A stretch of 64,000 bases of DNA from Levilactobacillus namurensis (GTDB lineage Bacteria > Bacillota > Bacilli > Lactobacillales > Lactobacillaceae): NCBI RefSeq assembly GCF_032197885.1, contig NZ_CP134159.1, positions 248,001 through 312,000 of the forward strand, read 5' to 3'. A program made the translations under genes and the position numbers. Shown one piece after another: positions 45,490-54,481 of the stretch; positions within the stretch are counted from its first letter, which is position 1; the number at the start of each line of letters is the position of its first letter. The notes under the pieces were generated by a model. The model saw only the letters and a program-made list of their open reading frames with translations. It was not told the origin of the DNA and did no database searches.

Positions 45490-46953
45490 TTAGTGCTGGT
45501 AGGGTGTCAAGGTGAGTTGGTGGGGACAGGTGGTGGTCACGAACTGGGCGTCATGGTCGATCATCAGTAGGGTGGGACGAACGGTCTGCACCAGGGCCGC
45601 GAGTTGGTCACGAGCCGGGAGGTCTAAGTAGTTGGTGGGTTCGTCCCAGACCAAGAGATCATGGGGCCGACACAGGGTCAGGGCCAAGGCTGCCTTTTTG
45701 GCCTCCCCCATACTCCACTCGCTAGCCGGAGCCCGTAGTCGGGACCGGGAAACGCCCAGTTGGTGCATGAGGTTCCACACGGTGGTCAGTTGGTGATTCG
45801 CCTTTAGCTCTGACCAGTCGACGTCGCGGATGACGTGGTGAAAGTCTTGGGCCAGATAGCCAACGTTCGCGGGGAGGTCGTTTTGTAAGTAACCAGTGTG
45901 TTCTAAAGACGTATGCCCCAAAAGGGTGGCGATGAGACTGGTCTTGCCACTACCATTGGGCCCCAGAATGGCCAATTGCTCGCCTTGATGAAAGTCAATC
46001 TCGAGGGGGTCAAAGAGGGGGACTGCGGCCCGGAGTAAGCTAAACTGGCGGGCGCTTAGTAGTAGACGGTGACCCTGTCCCGGGGTGGCATTGGTGGTGA
46101 GTGGGGTGGTGGTCTCCAAGTCGGCTAAGAGGCCTTGCCGTTCGGCGGTGCGGTCGGCCGTCCGCTGTTCGAACACTTTAGCTCGGCGCATCAGTTTGGC
46201 GGCGGATTGTCGACTACTGGCATCGTGGGTCTCGCGCTCTCGGCGCTCAGACCACCCGCGTTGCGTATTGGCGCGGCGGGTTAGGTGGTGAATGTCGGTG
46301 ATGAGTTGGGCGTTTTTGGCGGTGGCGGCTTGGTCTTGGCGGGCCTTATCAGCGCGCCAGGCGGCGACGGTTCCGGCCACGATGTGTACCCGGTCCGGGG
46401 TGATGGCCATCACGTGGTTGACGAAGAGGTTGAGGAAGTGTTCGTCGTGACTGACACAGATGAATCCGTGCTTGTGACGCAGGTATTGGCCAACCACGGT
46501 CCGGCCGGCTAGGTCGAGGTGGTTGGTGGGTTCATCGATGAGCGGGAAAGCAGTATCGTCTACGAAACCGCGGGCCAGTAAAACCTTAGTCTGTTCGCCG
46601 CCGCTTAGGCTCCCGAATTGGCGAGTGGCCCAGGCTGGCGGCAGTCCAATCTTGGTCAACTCGATCGTGGCTTGCCAGTCAGCGGCGCCCGTGGCGGTCA
46701 TCAGTTGCATGACCGTTAGGGTGGGGTCGATGTCTTCGGCGGGAAAGTAGTTGAACGTTACCGGAGCGGTGATGGTGCCCGTCCCGGTCAGTTGTCCCCG
46801 CAAGAGGTTGAGGAAGGTGGTCTTCCCCCGGCCGTTCCGGCCAATTAAGCCCAGCTTCCAGTGACTGTCGAAGTTGGTCGATAGGTCGGTGAATAGGGGC
46901 TGTGTGGCCCCTGGATATTGAAAAGAGAGGTGTTGAATTTGAATCGTTCCCAT
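45490..46953 (-). CDS. ABC-F ribosome-protection protein, Lsa-like
   Basis: 487 residues from ATG 46953, which has GGGAG at the right distance. The frame is open for 68 more codons upstream, but those lie in the regulatory leader. It has two ATP-binding domains and no membrane segments. First domain: Walker A GRNGRGKTT (38-46), signature LSGGE (116-120), Walker B with DEPTNHLD (140-147). Second: GPNGSGKTS, an altered signature SMGEAKK, and WDEPTNYLD. WKLGLIGRNGRGKTT and the length are typical of the Lsa/Vga group (antibiotic-resistance ABC-F), which displaces lincosamides, streptogramins A and pleuromutilins from the ribosome. The attenuator upstream fits that role. Actual resistance is not shown. 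Confidence 0.85.
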   Translation of the reverse strand: MGTIQIQHLSFQYPGATQPLFTDLSTNFDSHWKLGLIGRNGRGKTTFLNLLRGQLTGTGTITAPVTFNYFPAEDIDPTLTVMQLMTATGAADWQATIELTKIGLPPAWATRQFGSLSGGEQTKVLLARGFVDDTAFPLIDEPTNHLDLAGRTVVGQYLRHKHGFICVSHDEHFLNLFVNHVMAITPDRVHIVAGTVAAWRADKARQDQAATAKNAQLITDIHHLTRRANTQRGWSERRERETHDASSRQSAAKLMRRAKVFEQRTADRTAERQGLLADLETTTPLTTNATPGQGHRLLLSARQFSLLRAAVPLFDPLEIDFHQGEQLAILGPNGSGKTSLIATLLGHTSLEHTGYLQNDLPANVGYLAQDFHHVIRDVDWSELKANHQLTTVWNLMHQLGVSRSRLRAPASEWSMGEAKKAALALTLCRPHDLLVWDEPTNYLDLPARDQLAALVQTVRPTLLMIDHDAQFVTTTCPHQLTLTPYQH

Positions 46954-47027
46954 AAGTAATCTCCCAAGCCAATTCTTCTGCGGAATCGGCTTCTCCGGGG
47001 GAATGGCCCACCGGAGGGCAGTGTGGA

Positions 47028-47105
47028 ACGGTTCTGGTGAGAACGCTAAAAAAGGACGAAAAAAAGACGCGAAAGTCACCAGAACCGTCTGGGAGCATTC
47101 GCGTC
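47028..47105 (-). promoter_or_regulatory. Terminator/antiterminator attenuator upstream of the ABC-F gene
   Basis: The terminator stem is 47066-47073 with 47098-47105, followed on the minus strand by seven U (47059-47065). A competing perfect 13-bp helix pairs 47076-47088 with 47028-47040 and uses the terminator loop, so the two exclude each other. A further hairpin (about 46960-46985) lies just before the ribosome binding site. Confidence 0.8.
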
Positions 47106-47153
47106 GTGGGCGTGCTAAAAAGCACCCCTTATTAGCCGAGCGACTGCACCCAA

Positions 47154-47168
47154 TCAAAGTGTGATCAT
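47154..47168 (-). CDS. Possible leader peptide MITL in the ABC-F attenuator
   Basis: ATG-ATC-ACA-CTT-TGA, four residues, lying between the promoter and the attenuator hairpins. The upstream ribosome binding site (GAAGAA) is weak. ABC-F genes of this group often have a tiny leader frame on which drug-stalled ribosomes block the terminator; whether this frame is the sensor is an inference. Confidence 0.35.
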   Translation of the reverse strand: MITL

Positions 47169-47223
47169 GTTGCGTTGTGCGTTCTTCAAGGTTGTCACCC
47201 GGCTTTCGAATTTAGTTGATTTA

Positions 47224-47252
47224 AGTATAGGTAATTGGGGAGGAAAAGACAA
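47224..47252 (-). promoter_or_regulatory. Sigma-A promoter of the ABC-F leader transcript
   Basis: On the minus strand: TTGTCT (47252-47247), 17-nt spacer, TATACT (47229-47224). The start would be near 47217, giving a leader of about 265 nt. Confidence 0.7.
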
Positions 47253-47286
47253 TGGATAAGTCAGCTTTATGGAAGATGAGGAGGGA

Positions 47287-47330
47287 TAAAAAGCGGACGG
47301 GAACTCTAAGTTGAAAGAGTTTCCGTCCGC
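47287..47330 (-). terminator. Terminator of the aldo/keto reductase gene
   Basis: A 15-bp stem (about 47293-47307 with 47316-47330) with a T-run on the minus strand (47287-47292 as A). Confidence 0.8.
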
Positions 47331-47454
47331 AAGGTAACGATTCAAGTTGATGAGTTTAAAACGCGTGAAAAGCTATTCTTGGCTTTGCCATAAAATCGGG
47401 CCAAAACGTCATTACAGAATAAGTACAGGCACTTGCTCTGGCTAGCCATTTCGC

Positions 47455-48303
47455 TTAGTACTGCTTTCCCGTTTCGTAGACGATTTCCGGTTCGTTCCCC
47501 GTTCGTTGGTTCTTGTTGAGCAGGTCGATCATGCCCATTTCGTCTTCGGCCAAGGTGAAGTCGAAAATTCCCGCGTTTTCTTGGATCCGTTCCGCGTGCG
47601 TGGACTTAGGAATCGGCAGAACGCCGTGTTGGAGTTCCCACCGCAAGATGACTTGGGCGACCGTCTTTTGATGATGCTTCGCCATCTTGGCGATCATCGG
47701 GTCGTCTAAGACCACCCGCCGTCCCAGGGGACTCCAGGCTTCCGTGACGATGTTTTGTTCGCGGTCGTAATCGACCAAGGCCTGCTGGTTCAAGTAGGGG
47801 TGGTACTCCACTTGGTTGACCACGGGCATCTCCTTGGCCTTCAGCGCCAGCAGTTCCAGGTGCGCGATGGTGTAGTTGGAGACTCCGATGGACTTGACCT
47901 GGCCGTTCGCCTTGAGTTGTTCGAGGGCCTTCCAGGTCTCGAAGAAGTGTTCCCGGACCGGCCAGTGGATCAAGAGAAGATCCAGGTAGTTGGTCTGCAG
48001 GCGTTTGAGTGACCCTTCGACGGCCTTCATGGTCTGGTCGTAGCCCTGAACGATTTCGGCCACTTTACTGGTCAAAAAGAGCGCTTCGCGGGGCAAGCCG
48101 AGCTTCTGCAACGAGGTCCCCAAGAGGTCTTCGTTGCGGTACAACATGGCGGTGTCAATCAGTCGGTAACCGGCGTCCCAGGCGGTCTGAATACTGTGGT
48201 CCATGGTGTCTTGGTCGTTGATCAGGTAGGTTCCGAAGCCCAGTCCGGGCATCTGGTTGCCGTCAGCGAGTTGAATGGTATTTGTGATGTTACTTAACGT
48301 CAT
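47455..48303 (-). CDS. Aldo/keto reductase (AKR, 2,5-diketogluconate reductase-like)
   Basis: 282 residues, a single TIM-barrel oxidoreductase domain using NADPH to reduce aldehydes and ketones in the cytosol. The catalytic tetrad is complete: Asp50 and Tyr55 (LIDTAMLYRNE), Lys80 (LTSKV), His113 (LLIHWP). The AKR signature IGVSNY and the C-terminal cofactor motif IPKSTHAERIQEN are present. Start ATG follows AAGGAGGAC. It is transcribed alone, from a promoter that overlaps a cre-like box, towards its own terminator. The natural substrate cannot be told. Confidence 0.92.
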   Translation of the reverse strand: MTLSNITNTIQLADGNQMPGLGFGTYLINDQDTMDHSIQTAWDAGYRLIDTAMLYRNEDLLGTSLQKLGLPREALFLTSKVAEIVQGYDQTMKAVEGSLKRLQTNYLDLLLIHWPVREHFFETWKALEQLKANGQVKSIGVSNYTIAHLELLALKAKEMPVVNQVEYHPYLNQQALVDYDREQNIVTEAWSPLGRRVVLDDPMIAKMAKHHQKTVAQVILRWELQHGVLPIPKSTHAERIQENAGIFDFTLAEDEMGMIDLLNKNQRTGNEPEIVYETGKQY

Positions 48304-48347
48304 CGTGAGTCCTCCTTAGCGGTCTATCACCGTTAGTCATACTTCTT

Positions 48348-48384
48348 AGTTTAGGCTAAAGCCACTAAAATGACAACGCTTTCT
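48348..48384 (-). promoter_or_regulatory. Promoter of the aldo/keto reductase with cre-like box
   Basis: On the minus strand: TTGTCA (48376-48371), 17-nt spacer, TAAACT (48353-48348). The -35 is overlapped by AGAAAGCGTTGTCA (48384-48371), one mismatch from the CcpA consensus TGWAANCGNTNWCA. Confidence 0.6.
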
Positions 48385-48393
48385 GAAAAAGGC

Positions 48394-48552
48394 TTAGTGC
48401 CGTTTGAACTGGTCATAGAGGTTCACGGTGGCCTCAAAGAGCATCCCGGCGGTCATTAGCCACATGGCGAGCATGTTGCGGTTCGTGACCATGCACCAGA
48501 GTAAGACTAGATATAAGATGAATAAAATGACAGCAGTTGATTTATGTCCCAT
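48394..48552 (-). CDS. Small hydrophobic membrane protein, 52 aa
   Basis: Starts MGHKSTAVILFILYLVLLWC and ends QFKRH. ATG 48552 is preceded by GGGGAGG at ideal spacing. There are two hydrophobic stretches (about 6-21 and 27-42) with short polar ends, so probably a two-span membrane protein. It lies just upstream of the aldo/keto reductase on the same strand, about 90 bp apart with that gene's promoter between them. Function unknown and no family recognised. Confidence 0.65.
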   Translation of the reverse strand: MGHKSTAVILFILYLVLLWCMVTNRNMLAMWLMTAGMLFEATVNLYDQFKRH

Positions 48553-48759
48553 GTTAATTCCTCCCCAAGTTGGTTTGGTTCCTCTTCCATTTAACCACTC
48601 TGGGCATCAACTGTTAATCGCTAGCGATTCGGTTAAGATGTGCAAAAATTCAGATGGATTACAGGCGTCCCCCGTTAGTTTCTTGTACAATATAGGCAAA
48701 TAGTCAGCTAGAAGGCGGTTACATCATCGGTAATCGCAGGTACGAAAGGAGGCGGGGTC

Positions 48760-51105
48760 ATGCCCGAACAGCCACCCCTGACCGCGTTAAATCGTGGATT
48801 AACTAAATTTGAAGTGCAAGCACGGATCGACCAAGGCTTACAGAATGACCCGTTGCCACCCCTGACGCGGAGTGTCAAACAGATTTTCCGGGATAACTTA
48901 ATGACGCTGTTCAACCTGATCAACTTGGTCCTAGCGGGGCTGGTCTTGATGACCGGCAGCTACAAGAACCTCCTGTTCATCGGGGTGGTCGTGGTCAACA
49001 CGGGAATCGGAATCTTCCAGGAAATCCGCTCGAAACGCCAAGTGGATAAACTCGCCCTGCTTTCGGAAGGACGGTTAGCGGTTCTCCGGGACGGCCAGGC
49101 CGTCTCGCTGACCCAGGATGACTTGGTCCAAGATGACCTGATCATGGTTGGGCGAGGCGACCAACTCCCCGTGGACGGTCTGGTGCGGGAGACCGGCGGC
49201 ATCGAAGTCGACGAGTCCCAGATTACCGGGGAGTCAACGCCAATTATGAAGCGAACCGGCGACCGCTTGATTTCGGGAAGCGTGATTCTGGGAGGAAAAG
49301 CCACGGTCCAGGCCACCACGGTTGGCGAACAAAGCTTCGTCAAGCAATTGGCCCATTCGGTCAAGCAACAGCACCGGACCGCCAGCCAATTACTAAATAT
49401 CATTAATCGGATCATTAAAGCGTTGACCCTGACGTTAATTCCGTTGGGGATCATCCTGTTCGTGGCCTCATTAATTAAAGGCCAAAGTACAAACCGGGCC
49501 ATCCTGGGAACCGTTGCGGCGGTCGGGGGGATGATTCCCCAGGGACTGGTCCTGTTGACGTCGGTCGCACTGGCAGCGGGAGCCTTTACGCTGGGACGAC
49601 ACAACATCTTGGTCCGAGAATTGCCCGCCATCGAGGCTTTGGCGCGGGCCGACGTGTTATGCCTGGATAAGACCGGGACCATCACCAGCGGTAAGCTTAA
49701 GCTGGAGCAGGTCGAGGGTTTGACCAGCCTCACTAAGGCCCAGTTACAGACGTTATTGGCCCAATTAGTCGCCGCCACCGGTGACGATAACGAGACTGCC
49801 CAGGCCGTCCAAGCGGCGCTGGGGACCCCCGACCTCGCGGCGGACGAGGTCTTGCCGTTCTCGTCGGGGCGGAAATGGAGTGGCGCGCGGTTGCCAGACG
49901 GGCAAGCCTACGTGATGGGCGCACCGGAGTTCATCTTTGATCCGGTCGATGCCACCTTACAAGCCCACATTCAAGACCTAGCCCAACAGGGATACCGGGT
50001 CCTGGTGGTCGCCCAGGTGGACCAGCTGACCACACCGCGGCCGACCAAGCCCCGTGCTTTAGGATTATTGCTGATCACCGACGAATTGCGGCCGCACGCC
50101 AAGGCGACCTTTAACTTCTTCACCACGCAGGACGTGGCCTTAAAGGTCATTTCGGGGGACAACCCGGTGACCGTGGCCAGCATCGCCCAACGCGCGGAGA
50201 TTCCGGGGGCCCAGCAGTTGGTCGACATGAGTCAGGTCGGGGCGACGCCGGACTACGCGCACTTGGTGCAGACCTATAACGTCTTTGGCCGGGTCACCCC
50301 GCAACAGAAGGAAGGGTTGATCCGCGCCTACCAGCAAGCCGGCCACACGGTCGCCATGACCGGTGACGGGGTCAACGACCTGTTGGCCCTGCGTCAGGCA
50401 GATTGCAGTATCGCCATGGCTTCCGGGAGTGAGGCCACCAAGAGTCTGGCGGACTTCGTGTTGATCCATTCGAACTTCGACGCCATGGTCAAGGTGTTGA
50501 ACGAAGGCCGCCGGGTCATTAACAACATCGAGCGGGTGGCTTCGCTGTTTTTGATCAAAACCATGTATTCGGTGGTCTTAACGCTGATTTTTATCTTCAT
50601 GACCCGCAGTTACCCGTTCGAACCCATCCAGCTCACGCCAATCTCGTCACTGATGGTCGGTATCCCGACGTTCTTCTTGGCCCTACAACCGAACTATGCC
50701 CGGATTACCGGGCGGTTCATGAAGCAGGTCATGGAAGTGGCGGCGCCGGCGGCCACCTGTGTGGTGGGCTACATCCTGGTGATTATGGGGCTGGGGTCCC
50801 AGTTCCACCTGAGCTTCGCCACGACCTCGACCTTGAGCGTCCTGATGACGGGATTGGTCAGCTTGAACGCTCTGCTGTTGGTGGCCCGGCCGCTCAACCG
50901 CTTCAAGGTTCTCTTGGTCGCAGTCATGGCGGGACTGTTCGCGTTGATTTTTCTCTTTTTCGGGGGAATCTTCTCGCTGGTCAACCTCTTCAACTGGCGG
51001 TTAGCCCTGATTTACCTGCCGTTGATGGTGAGTGTGCCACCCGTTTTTTACGCGGTTCAAGCCATTCTAGGCAAGCGCATTCTGAGTCGGATTCATTGGC
51101 GGTAA
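48760..51105 (+). CDS. Cation-translocating P-type ATPase, CtpE-like
   Basis: 781 residues with AAAGGAGG before ATG 48760. Primary cation pump. Actuator motif TGES (ITGESTPIM), phosphorylation motif DKTGT with Asp303, nucleotide-binding stretch SSGRKWSG and hinge TGDGVNDLLAL are present. Membrane segments lie at about 50-85, 220-275 and six near the C-terminus. The transmembrane motif IPQGLVLLTS before the phosphorylation domain is that of the CtpE-type P-ATPases, which in mycobacteria take up Ca2+. There is no N-terminal metal-binding domain. It appears to be a single-gene unit. Confidence 0.88.
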   Translation: MPEQPPLTALNRGLTKFEVQARIDQGLQNDPLPPLTRSVKQIFRDNLMTLFNLINLVLAGLVLMTGSYKNLLFIGVVVVNTGIGIFQEIRSKRQVDKLALLSEGRLAVLRDGQAVSLTQDDLVQDDLIMVGRGDQLPVDGLVRETGGIEVDESQITGESTPIMKRTGDRLISGSVILGGKATVQATTVGEQSFVKQLAHSVKQQHRTASQLLNIINRIIKALTLTLIPLGIILFVASLIKGQSTNRAILGTVAAVGGMIPQGLVLLTSVALAAGAFTLGRHNILVRELPAIEALARADVLCLDKTGTITSGKLKLEQVEGLTSLTKAQLQTLLAQLVAATGDDNETAQAVQAALGTPDLAADEVLPFSSGRKWSGARLPDGQAYVMGAPEFIFDPVDATLQAHIQDLAQQGYRVLVVAQVDQLTTPRPTKPRALGLLLITDELRPHAKATFNFFTTQDVALKVISGDNPVTVASIAQRAEIPGAQQLVDMSQVGATPDYAHLVQTYNVFGRVTPQQKEGLIRAYQQAGHTVAMTGDGVNDLLALRQADCSIAMASGSEATKSLADFVLIHSNFDAMVKVLNEGRRVINNIERVASLFLIKTMYSVVLTLIFIFMTRSYPFEPIQLTPISSLMVGIPTFFLALQPNYARITGRFMKQVMEVAAPAATCVVGYILVIMGLGSQFHLSFATTSTLSVLMTGLVSLNALLLVARPLNRFKVLLVAVMAGLFALIFLFFGGIFSLVNLFNWRLALIYLPLMVSVPPVFYAVQAILGKRILSRIHWR

Positions 51106-51153
51106 GATTTAGTTTCTAAAAATGACTTAGCTAGTCAGCTTGACTAGGTGATG

Positions 51154-51162
51154 TGTTATAAT
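51154..51162 (+). promoter_or_regulatory. Extended -10 promoter of the DUF1836 gene
   Basis: TGTTATAAT at 51154-51162. It overlaps an upstream ATG at 51161, which rules that ATG out as the start. Confidence 0.65.
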
Positions 51163-51193
51163 GCAGGTAACAAACAGAAGGGCAGGGAACAAT

Positions 51194-51721
51194 ATGGCTG
51201 ATTTTAATCAATACACGCGCTGGGAACACCAGATGCACGATATTAAACTCCCGAGATGGGATGATCTTCCGAAGTTTGATTTGTACATGGACCAAGTCAC
51301 GGCATTGATCAATGCGGTGTTAGGCCCCTTGGGGGTAGACACGATGACACCGGCGATGATCAACAACTACGTGAAGCATAAAGTGATTCTGGCGCCGGTC
51401 AAGAAGAAGTACCAGACCATGCAACTGGCCGATATCTTGATGATCAGTCTCCTAAAGCCTATGTTCCAGACGGAAACGGTGCGGTCGGGAATCGACCAGA
51501 TTACGGCGGGGGACTACCCGAAGCAGGCCTATGACAACTTTATTGGCCGCTTGGAGGACCGGTTGCATCATTTAGGTGAATCGCAGACCCAGCCGGCCGC
51601 GGAGAACTTAAACGAAAAGCTGATGCAGGTCGCGGTGGATGCCGTGGTGGCCCGGTTACAGTCCGAAAAACTATTAACGTTGATCAAACGACCGTTACAA
51701 AAGGTTGAAAAAACGAAATAA
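51194..51721 (+). CDS. DUF1836 domain protein (putative regulator)
   Basis: 175 residues from ATG 51194; the earlier in-frame ATG 51161 lies in the promoter. The family pattern is clear: LPRWDDLPKFDLYMDQV (about 19-35), MTPAMINNYVKHKVI, PVKKKYQTMQLADILMISLLKP. DUF1836 proteins have a MerR-like helix-turn-helix N-terminus and are thought to be regulators, but no target is known to me. It is monocistronic with its own terminator. Confidence 0.85.
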   Translation: MADFNQYTRWEHQMHDIKLPRWDDLPKFDLYMDQVTALINAVLGPLGVDTMTPAMINNYVKHKVILAPVKKKYQTMQLADILMISLLKPMFQTETVRSGIDQITAGDYPKQAYDNFIGRLEDRLHHLGESQTQPAAENLNEKLMQVAVDAVVARLQSEKLLTLIKRPLQKVEKTK

Positions 51722-51722
51722 G

Positions 51723-51773
51723 AAAAAGCCAGTCAGTCGGCGTTCAATTCGAACGGGGACGGACTGGCTTTTC
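51723..51773. terminator. Bidirectional terminator
   Basis: AAAAGCCAGTC pairs with GACTGGCTTTT; it lies between convergent genes. Confidence 0.8.
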
Positions 51774-51775
51774 CT

Positions 51776-52324
51776 TTAGGTGAGGCAGGCGCGGGTGATG
51801 AGGTTCGTCAGGCAGACGAGAATGAGGAGCCAGCCGCTCCTTTTTAACAGGGGCAGCAGGGACGTCCACCAGTTGATGACGTAGAAGTTAGAATGGCCAA
51901 ATTTAAGGTGGTCAGTCAGCCGTCCGGAGATGGTGGCCAGCAGATAGACTAACCAGATAGAAGACCCCATTTGTAGGAGAAAGACCAGGATGGCTGGAAG
52001 TTGGGCCAGCGTTAAATTGGCGGTGATTCGGACCAGTCCTTCACTGGTTCCCAGGACGACCCAGCCGGCCATCATACGACTGGGCCACTTGAAGGGAATC
52101 AGGGAAAGGCCGCCGAAGATCAATAGCAGGTTGAGGTCAATCGAAAGTGGGGACCTTAACTGGGCTAAGGCTGGTGCTTCCAAGCTCAAGTGGGGTTCTT
52201 GGATGAGGTGACCTTGTTGCAGGACGTAGAGGAGACCAAAGAAACCGATATAAACGTAGAGCAAGCGTCGAATCGTTTTGGGCGAAAGTTGGAGCGATCC
52301 AGCAAGTTTGGTTAAAATAGGCAA
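51776..52324 (-). CDS. Polytopic membrane protein of unknown function
   Basis: 182 residues from TTG 52324, with AAAGGA 8 nt upstream; no ATG is better placed. Five hydrophobic segments are visible: about 20-38, 60-76, 82-105, 108-130 and 158-178. The N-terminus (TKLAGSLQLSPKTIRRLLYVY) looks amphipathic. No family is recognised. It overlaps the foot of the terminator at 51723-51773 and seems to be alone in its unit. Confidence 0.65.
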   Translation of the reverse strand: MPILTKLAGSLQLSPKTIRRLLYVYIGFFGLLYVLQQGHLIQEPHLSLEAPALAQLRSPLSIDLNLLLIFGGLSLIPFKWPSRMMAGWVVLGTSEGLVRITANLTLAQLPAILVFLLQMGSSIWLVYLLATISGRLTDHLKFGHSNFYVINWWTSLLPLLKRSGWLLILVCLTNLITRACLT

Positions 52325-52474
52325 TCACCAGTCCTTTACGAAGATTTTCGGGGAAAGAAGGTCCATTAGCATTAAAACACAATTATAATGTTAATGCAAT
52401 TTTAATGCTGCGGCTATCTCGTTGTCTGGTGAGTAGCTGCTGATGGGGCCAAACTAGTGGGGTTAGGGCCTGAT

Positions 52475-52526
52475 AAAAAAGCCATCCAGTGAGCATTCGC
52501 AGAAGACTCACTGAGTGGCTTTTTCG
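52475..52526. terminator. Terminator upstream of the GDPD gene stop
   Basis: An A-run, AGCCAT-CCAGTGAG with CTCACTG-GTGGCT and a T-run form an interrupted stem. It can serve the minus-strand phosphodiesterase gene. The rest of 52325-52576 is AT-rich and shows nothing else. Confidence 0.6.
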
Positions 52527-52576
52527 ACACTTATTGAATCGGACGAGTGGGCCCGATTATGGAGACGTTTCAGAAA

Positions 52577-54370
52577 CTATTGCATCTGAGTCTCTAAGCT
52601 TAACTCACTCATGAACGTTAGGAGGAGGTTAGCGTAGCTGGGGTGGTCCGTGTTGCTCTTGATTTCAACCTGCATGTCGTGCAGGTTATCGGTAATGATT
52701 CCGTTGACGCCGAGGAACATCATCTGGTCCAACAGGGTCACGTCATCGATATCCCAAGCGTAGACCCGTTGATGGTGCTTAGCCGCCTGGTCGATGAAGG
52801 CATCATTTAAGGTCGTCGCCTCCATGGTATAAGCGTTGGCGTCCGTGTACGGGAAGGTCAGGTTATAGGGGAGAATATAGCTCACGAACTGGTGGGGGTC
52901 CTGTTGACGCAGGGCGGTCATGATCCGGTAGCTCAGGGTGTGGACCTGATCGTGGTGGGCCAGTAAGGTGGGGCCGAACTGCTTGATGAACCGTTCCGGC
53001 AGGTCCCGGGTGGTCGCTTTATTGGTTTTGATCTCGACCAGCAACTTTTGGTGGTGGGCGTGAGCAGCTTTAAGGTAGGCCGCAAAACTCGGAACTTTAG
53101 CCTGGTGGCCGTTTTCGGTGACGGTGACCCGCGTTAACTCCCTGAGGGTCATGTCGCCAACTTGTCGTTTCAAGCCCGCCAACGCTTTTAGATTCGTATC
53201 GTGGAGCACCACGAATTGGTGGTCCTTAGTCTCCTGGACGTCCATCTCCACGTAGTCGGGCTTCTCCCGGCTGGTTTTGATCAGGGCCGGGATCGTATTT
53301 TGAACCCCGTTACCGTTATCGACGCCCCGGTGTGCGATGGTGAGGGGCTTGCTGACGGCTAAGCCGTTGAGGTAGGCCAGGTTGAAGGCCACTAACCCCG
53401 CACTCAGTACCGTTAGCCCCAAGGTGATGAGAGCCCGGGTCCGCCATTTAGTGTGGGCTGGTTCCCGGAATTGTAGCTGCATCATCGGCGTGGGTTCGTG
53501 GTCGGCATGACTGCTGAGGACGATGGTCATGAAGACGATGGTGGCGTAGCAGACCAGGAACTCGGTGAGGACTTCCATTAAGAAGAGGTTGACCGTCGCC
53601 ATGACCAGCGCGGCGGGGGTGGTGTCGAAGAAGACTTGTCCCAGGTAGAGTGCTGCGTAGAGCACCCCGGTCATCGGCGAGACCATCACCAGGGCCAGGA
53701 GCATCCGGCTGAGGTACTTCCAGAATTGTCCCTGGGTAGCCCGCCAACTCTCGTGGATAGCGGCGTGGCTGTGGTACCCGTCCAGCATCATTAAGGGGAG
53801 GACGGCAATCAGGCGAATCCCCAGGTAGATGGCCAGTGCGTAGAACAGGACTAAGACGGTCGCCCAAAGCGGGTTAGCCATCAGATAACTCACGATAAAG
53901 GCGGGAATCTTGGCTTTATTGAGCAGCGGCGTGGAAAAGAGAATGCTGCCGAAGGGCAGGATAATCAAGAAGTAGCCCATAAAGAACAGGAAGGTACTGG
54001 GTGACGCGCCCGTAAGACTTGTAACCGTTCGGCGCAAGACCGCCAGGGTTCCTTGGGGCCGCCCCAGGCGAATGTTGCGAATCCCTAAGAGTAGGAAGGC
54101 GAATTGCCAGTACACCAGGACCATGATGGCCATCAGGATCAACAATAGGCCGATCACGGCCAGGGGATGCTTCAAGATGATGTTGCCCAGGTTGGTATAG
54201 GAGACGTAGGGAATCCGTTGCCAGGCCAGCAAATTGGCGGTCAACCAACCGAAGACGGGAATCGCACAGTAACTAATGACAATGTTGGTGAGAAAGACCA
54301 GGGTCACGTAACTTCCCCAGTGTTGTCGAAAATGGCGACTGGTCTGTCGCCAGAATGCCCAAGCTTGCAT
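52577..54370 (-). CDS. Membrane-anchored glycerophosphodiester phosphodiesterase
   Basis: 597 residues. Residues 1-~340 form the GPDPase membrane domain with about eight hydrophobic segments; ~343-590 form an extracellular GDPD domain. The catalytic motif HRG is at 347-349, the metal ligands EMD at E375-D377, the second catalytic His at H390 (VVLHD), and LVEIKTN supplies the third acidic ligand. The usual ENT after HRG reads QNT here (GVQNT). The enzyme splits glycerophosphodiesters to glycerol-3-phosphate and an alcohol, and may act on lipoteichoic acid or lipids outside the cell. ATG 54370 is preceded by GAGGAG. It is a single-gene unit. Confidence 0.9.
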   Translation of the reverse strand: MQAWAFWRQTSRHFRQHWGSYVTLVFLTNIVISYCAIPVFGWLTANLLAWQRIPYVSYTNLGNIILKHPLAVIGLLLILMAIMVLVYWQFAFLLLGIRNIRLGRPQGTLAVLRRTVTSLTGASPSTFLFFMGYFLIILPFGSILFSTPLLNKAKIPAFIVSYLMANPLWATVLVLFYALAIYLGIRLIAVLPLMMLDGYHSHAAIHESWRATQGQFWKYLSRMLLALVMVSPMTGVLYAALYLGQVFFDTTPAALVMATVNLFLMEVLTEFLVCYATIVFMTIVLSSHADHEPTPMMQLQFREPAHTKWRTRALITLGLTVLSAGLVAFNLAYLNGLAVSKPLTIAHRGVDNGNGVQNTIPALIKTSREKPDYVEMDVQETKDHQFVVLHDTNLKALAGLKRQVGDMTLRELTRVTVTENGHQAKVPSFAAYLKAAHAHHQKLLVEIKTNKATTRDLPERFIKQFGPTLLAHHDQVHTLSYRIMTALRQQDPHQFVSYILPYNLTFPYTDANAYTMEATTLNDAFIDQAAKHHQRVYAWDIDDVTLLDQMMFLGVNGIITDNLHDMQVEIKSNTDHPSYANLLLTFMSELSLETQMQ

Positions 54371-54481
54371 AAGACCAACTCCTCTGTATGGTTTCTAATT
54401 TAGCACACTCTGGATTCCGAACCACAAAGTTTTAGTTGAAACCCTTAATTGGTTGACCGAACGAATTGAAAATAGGCATGA

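Noticed and set aside
46954..47157. N-terminal extension of the ABC-F protein by 68 residues
   Set aside because: This stretch contains the terminator and antiterminator hairpins, and a good ribosome binding site precedes ATG 46953, where the family's usual N-terminus begins.
51161..51193. Upstream start of the DUF1836 protein at ATG 51161
   Set aside because: The ATG is part of the -10 hexamer and the conserved protein begins at 51194.
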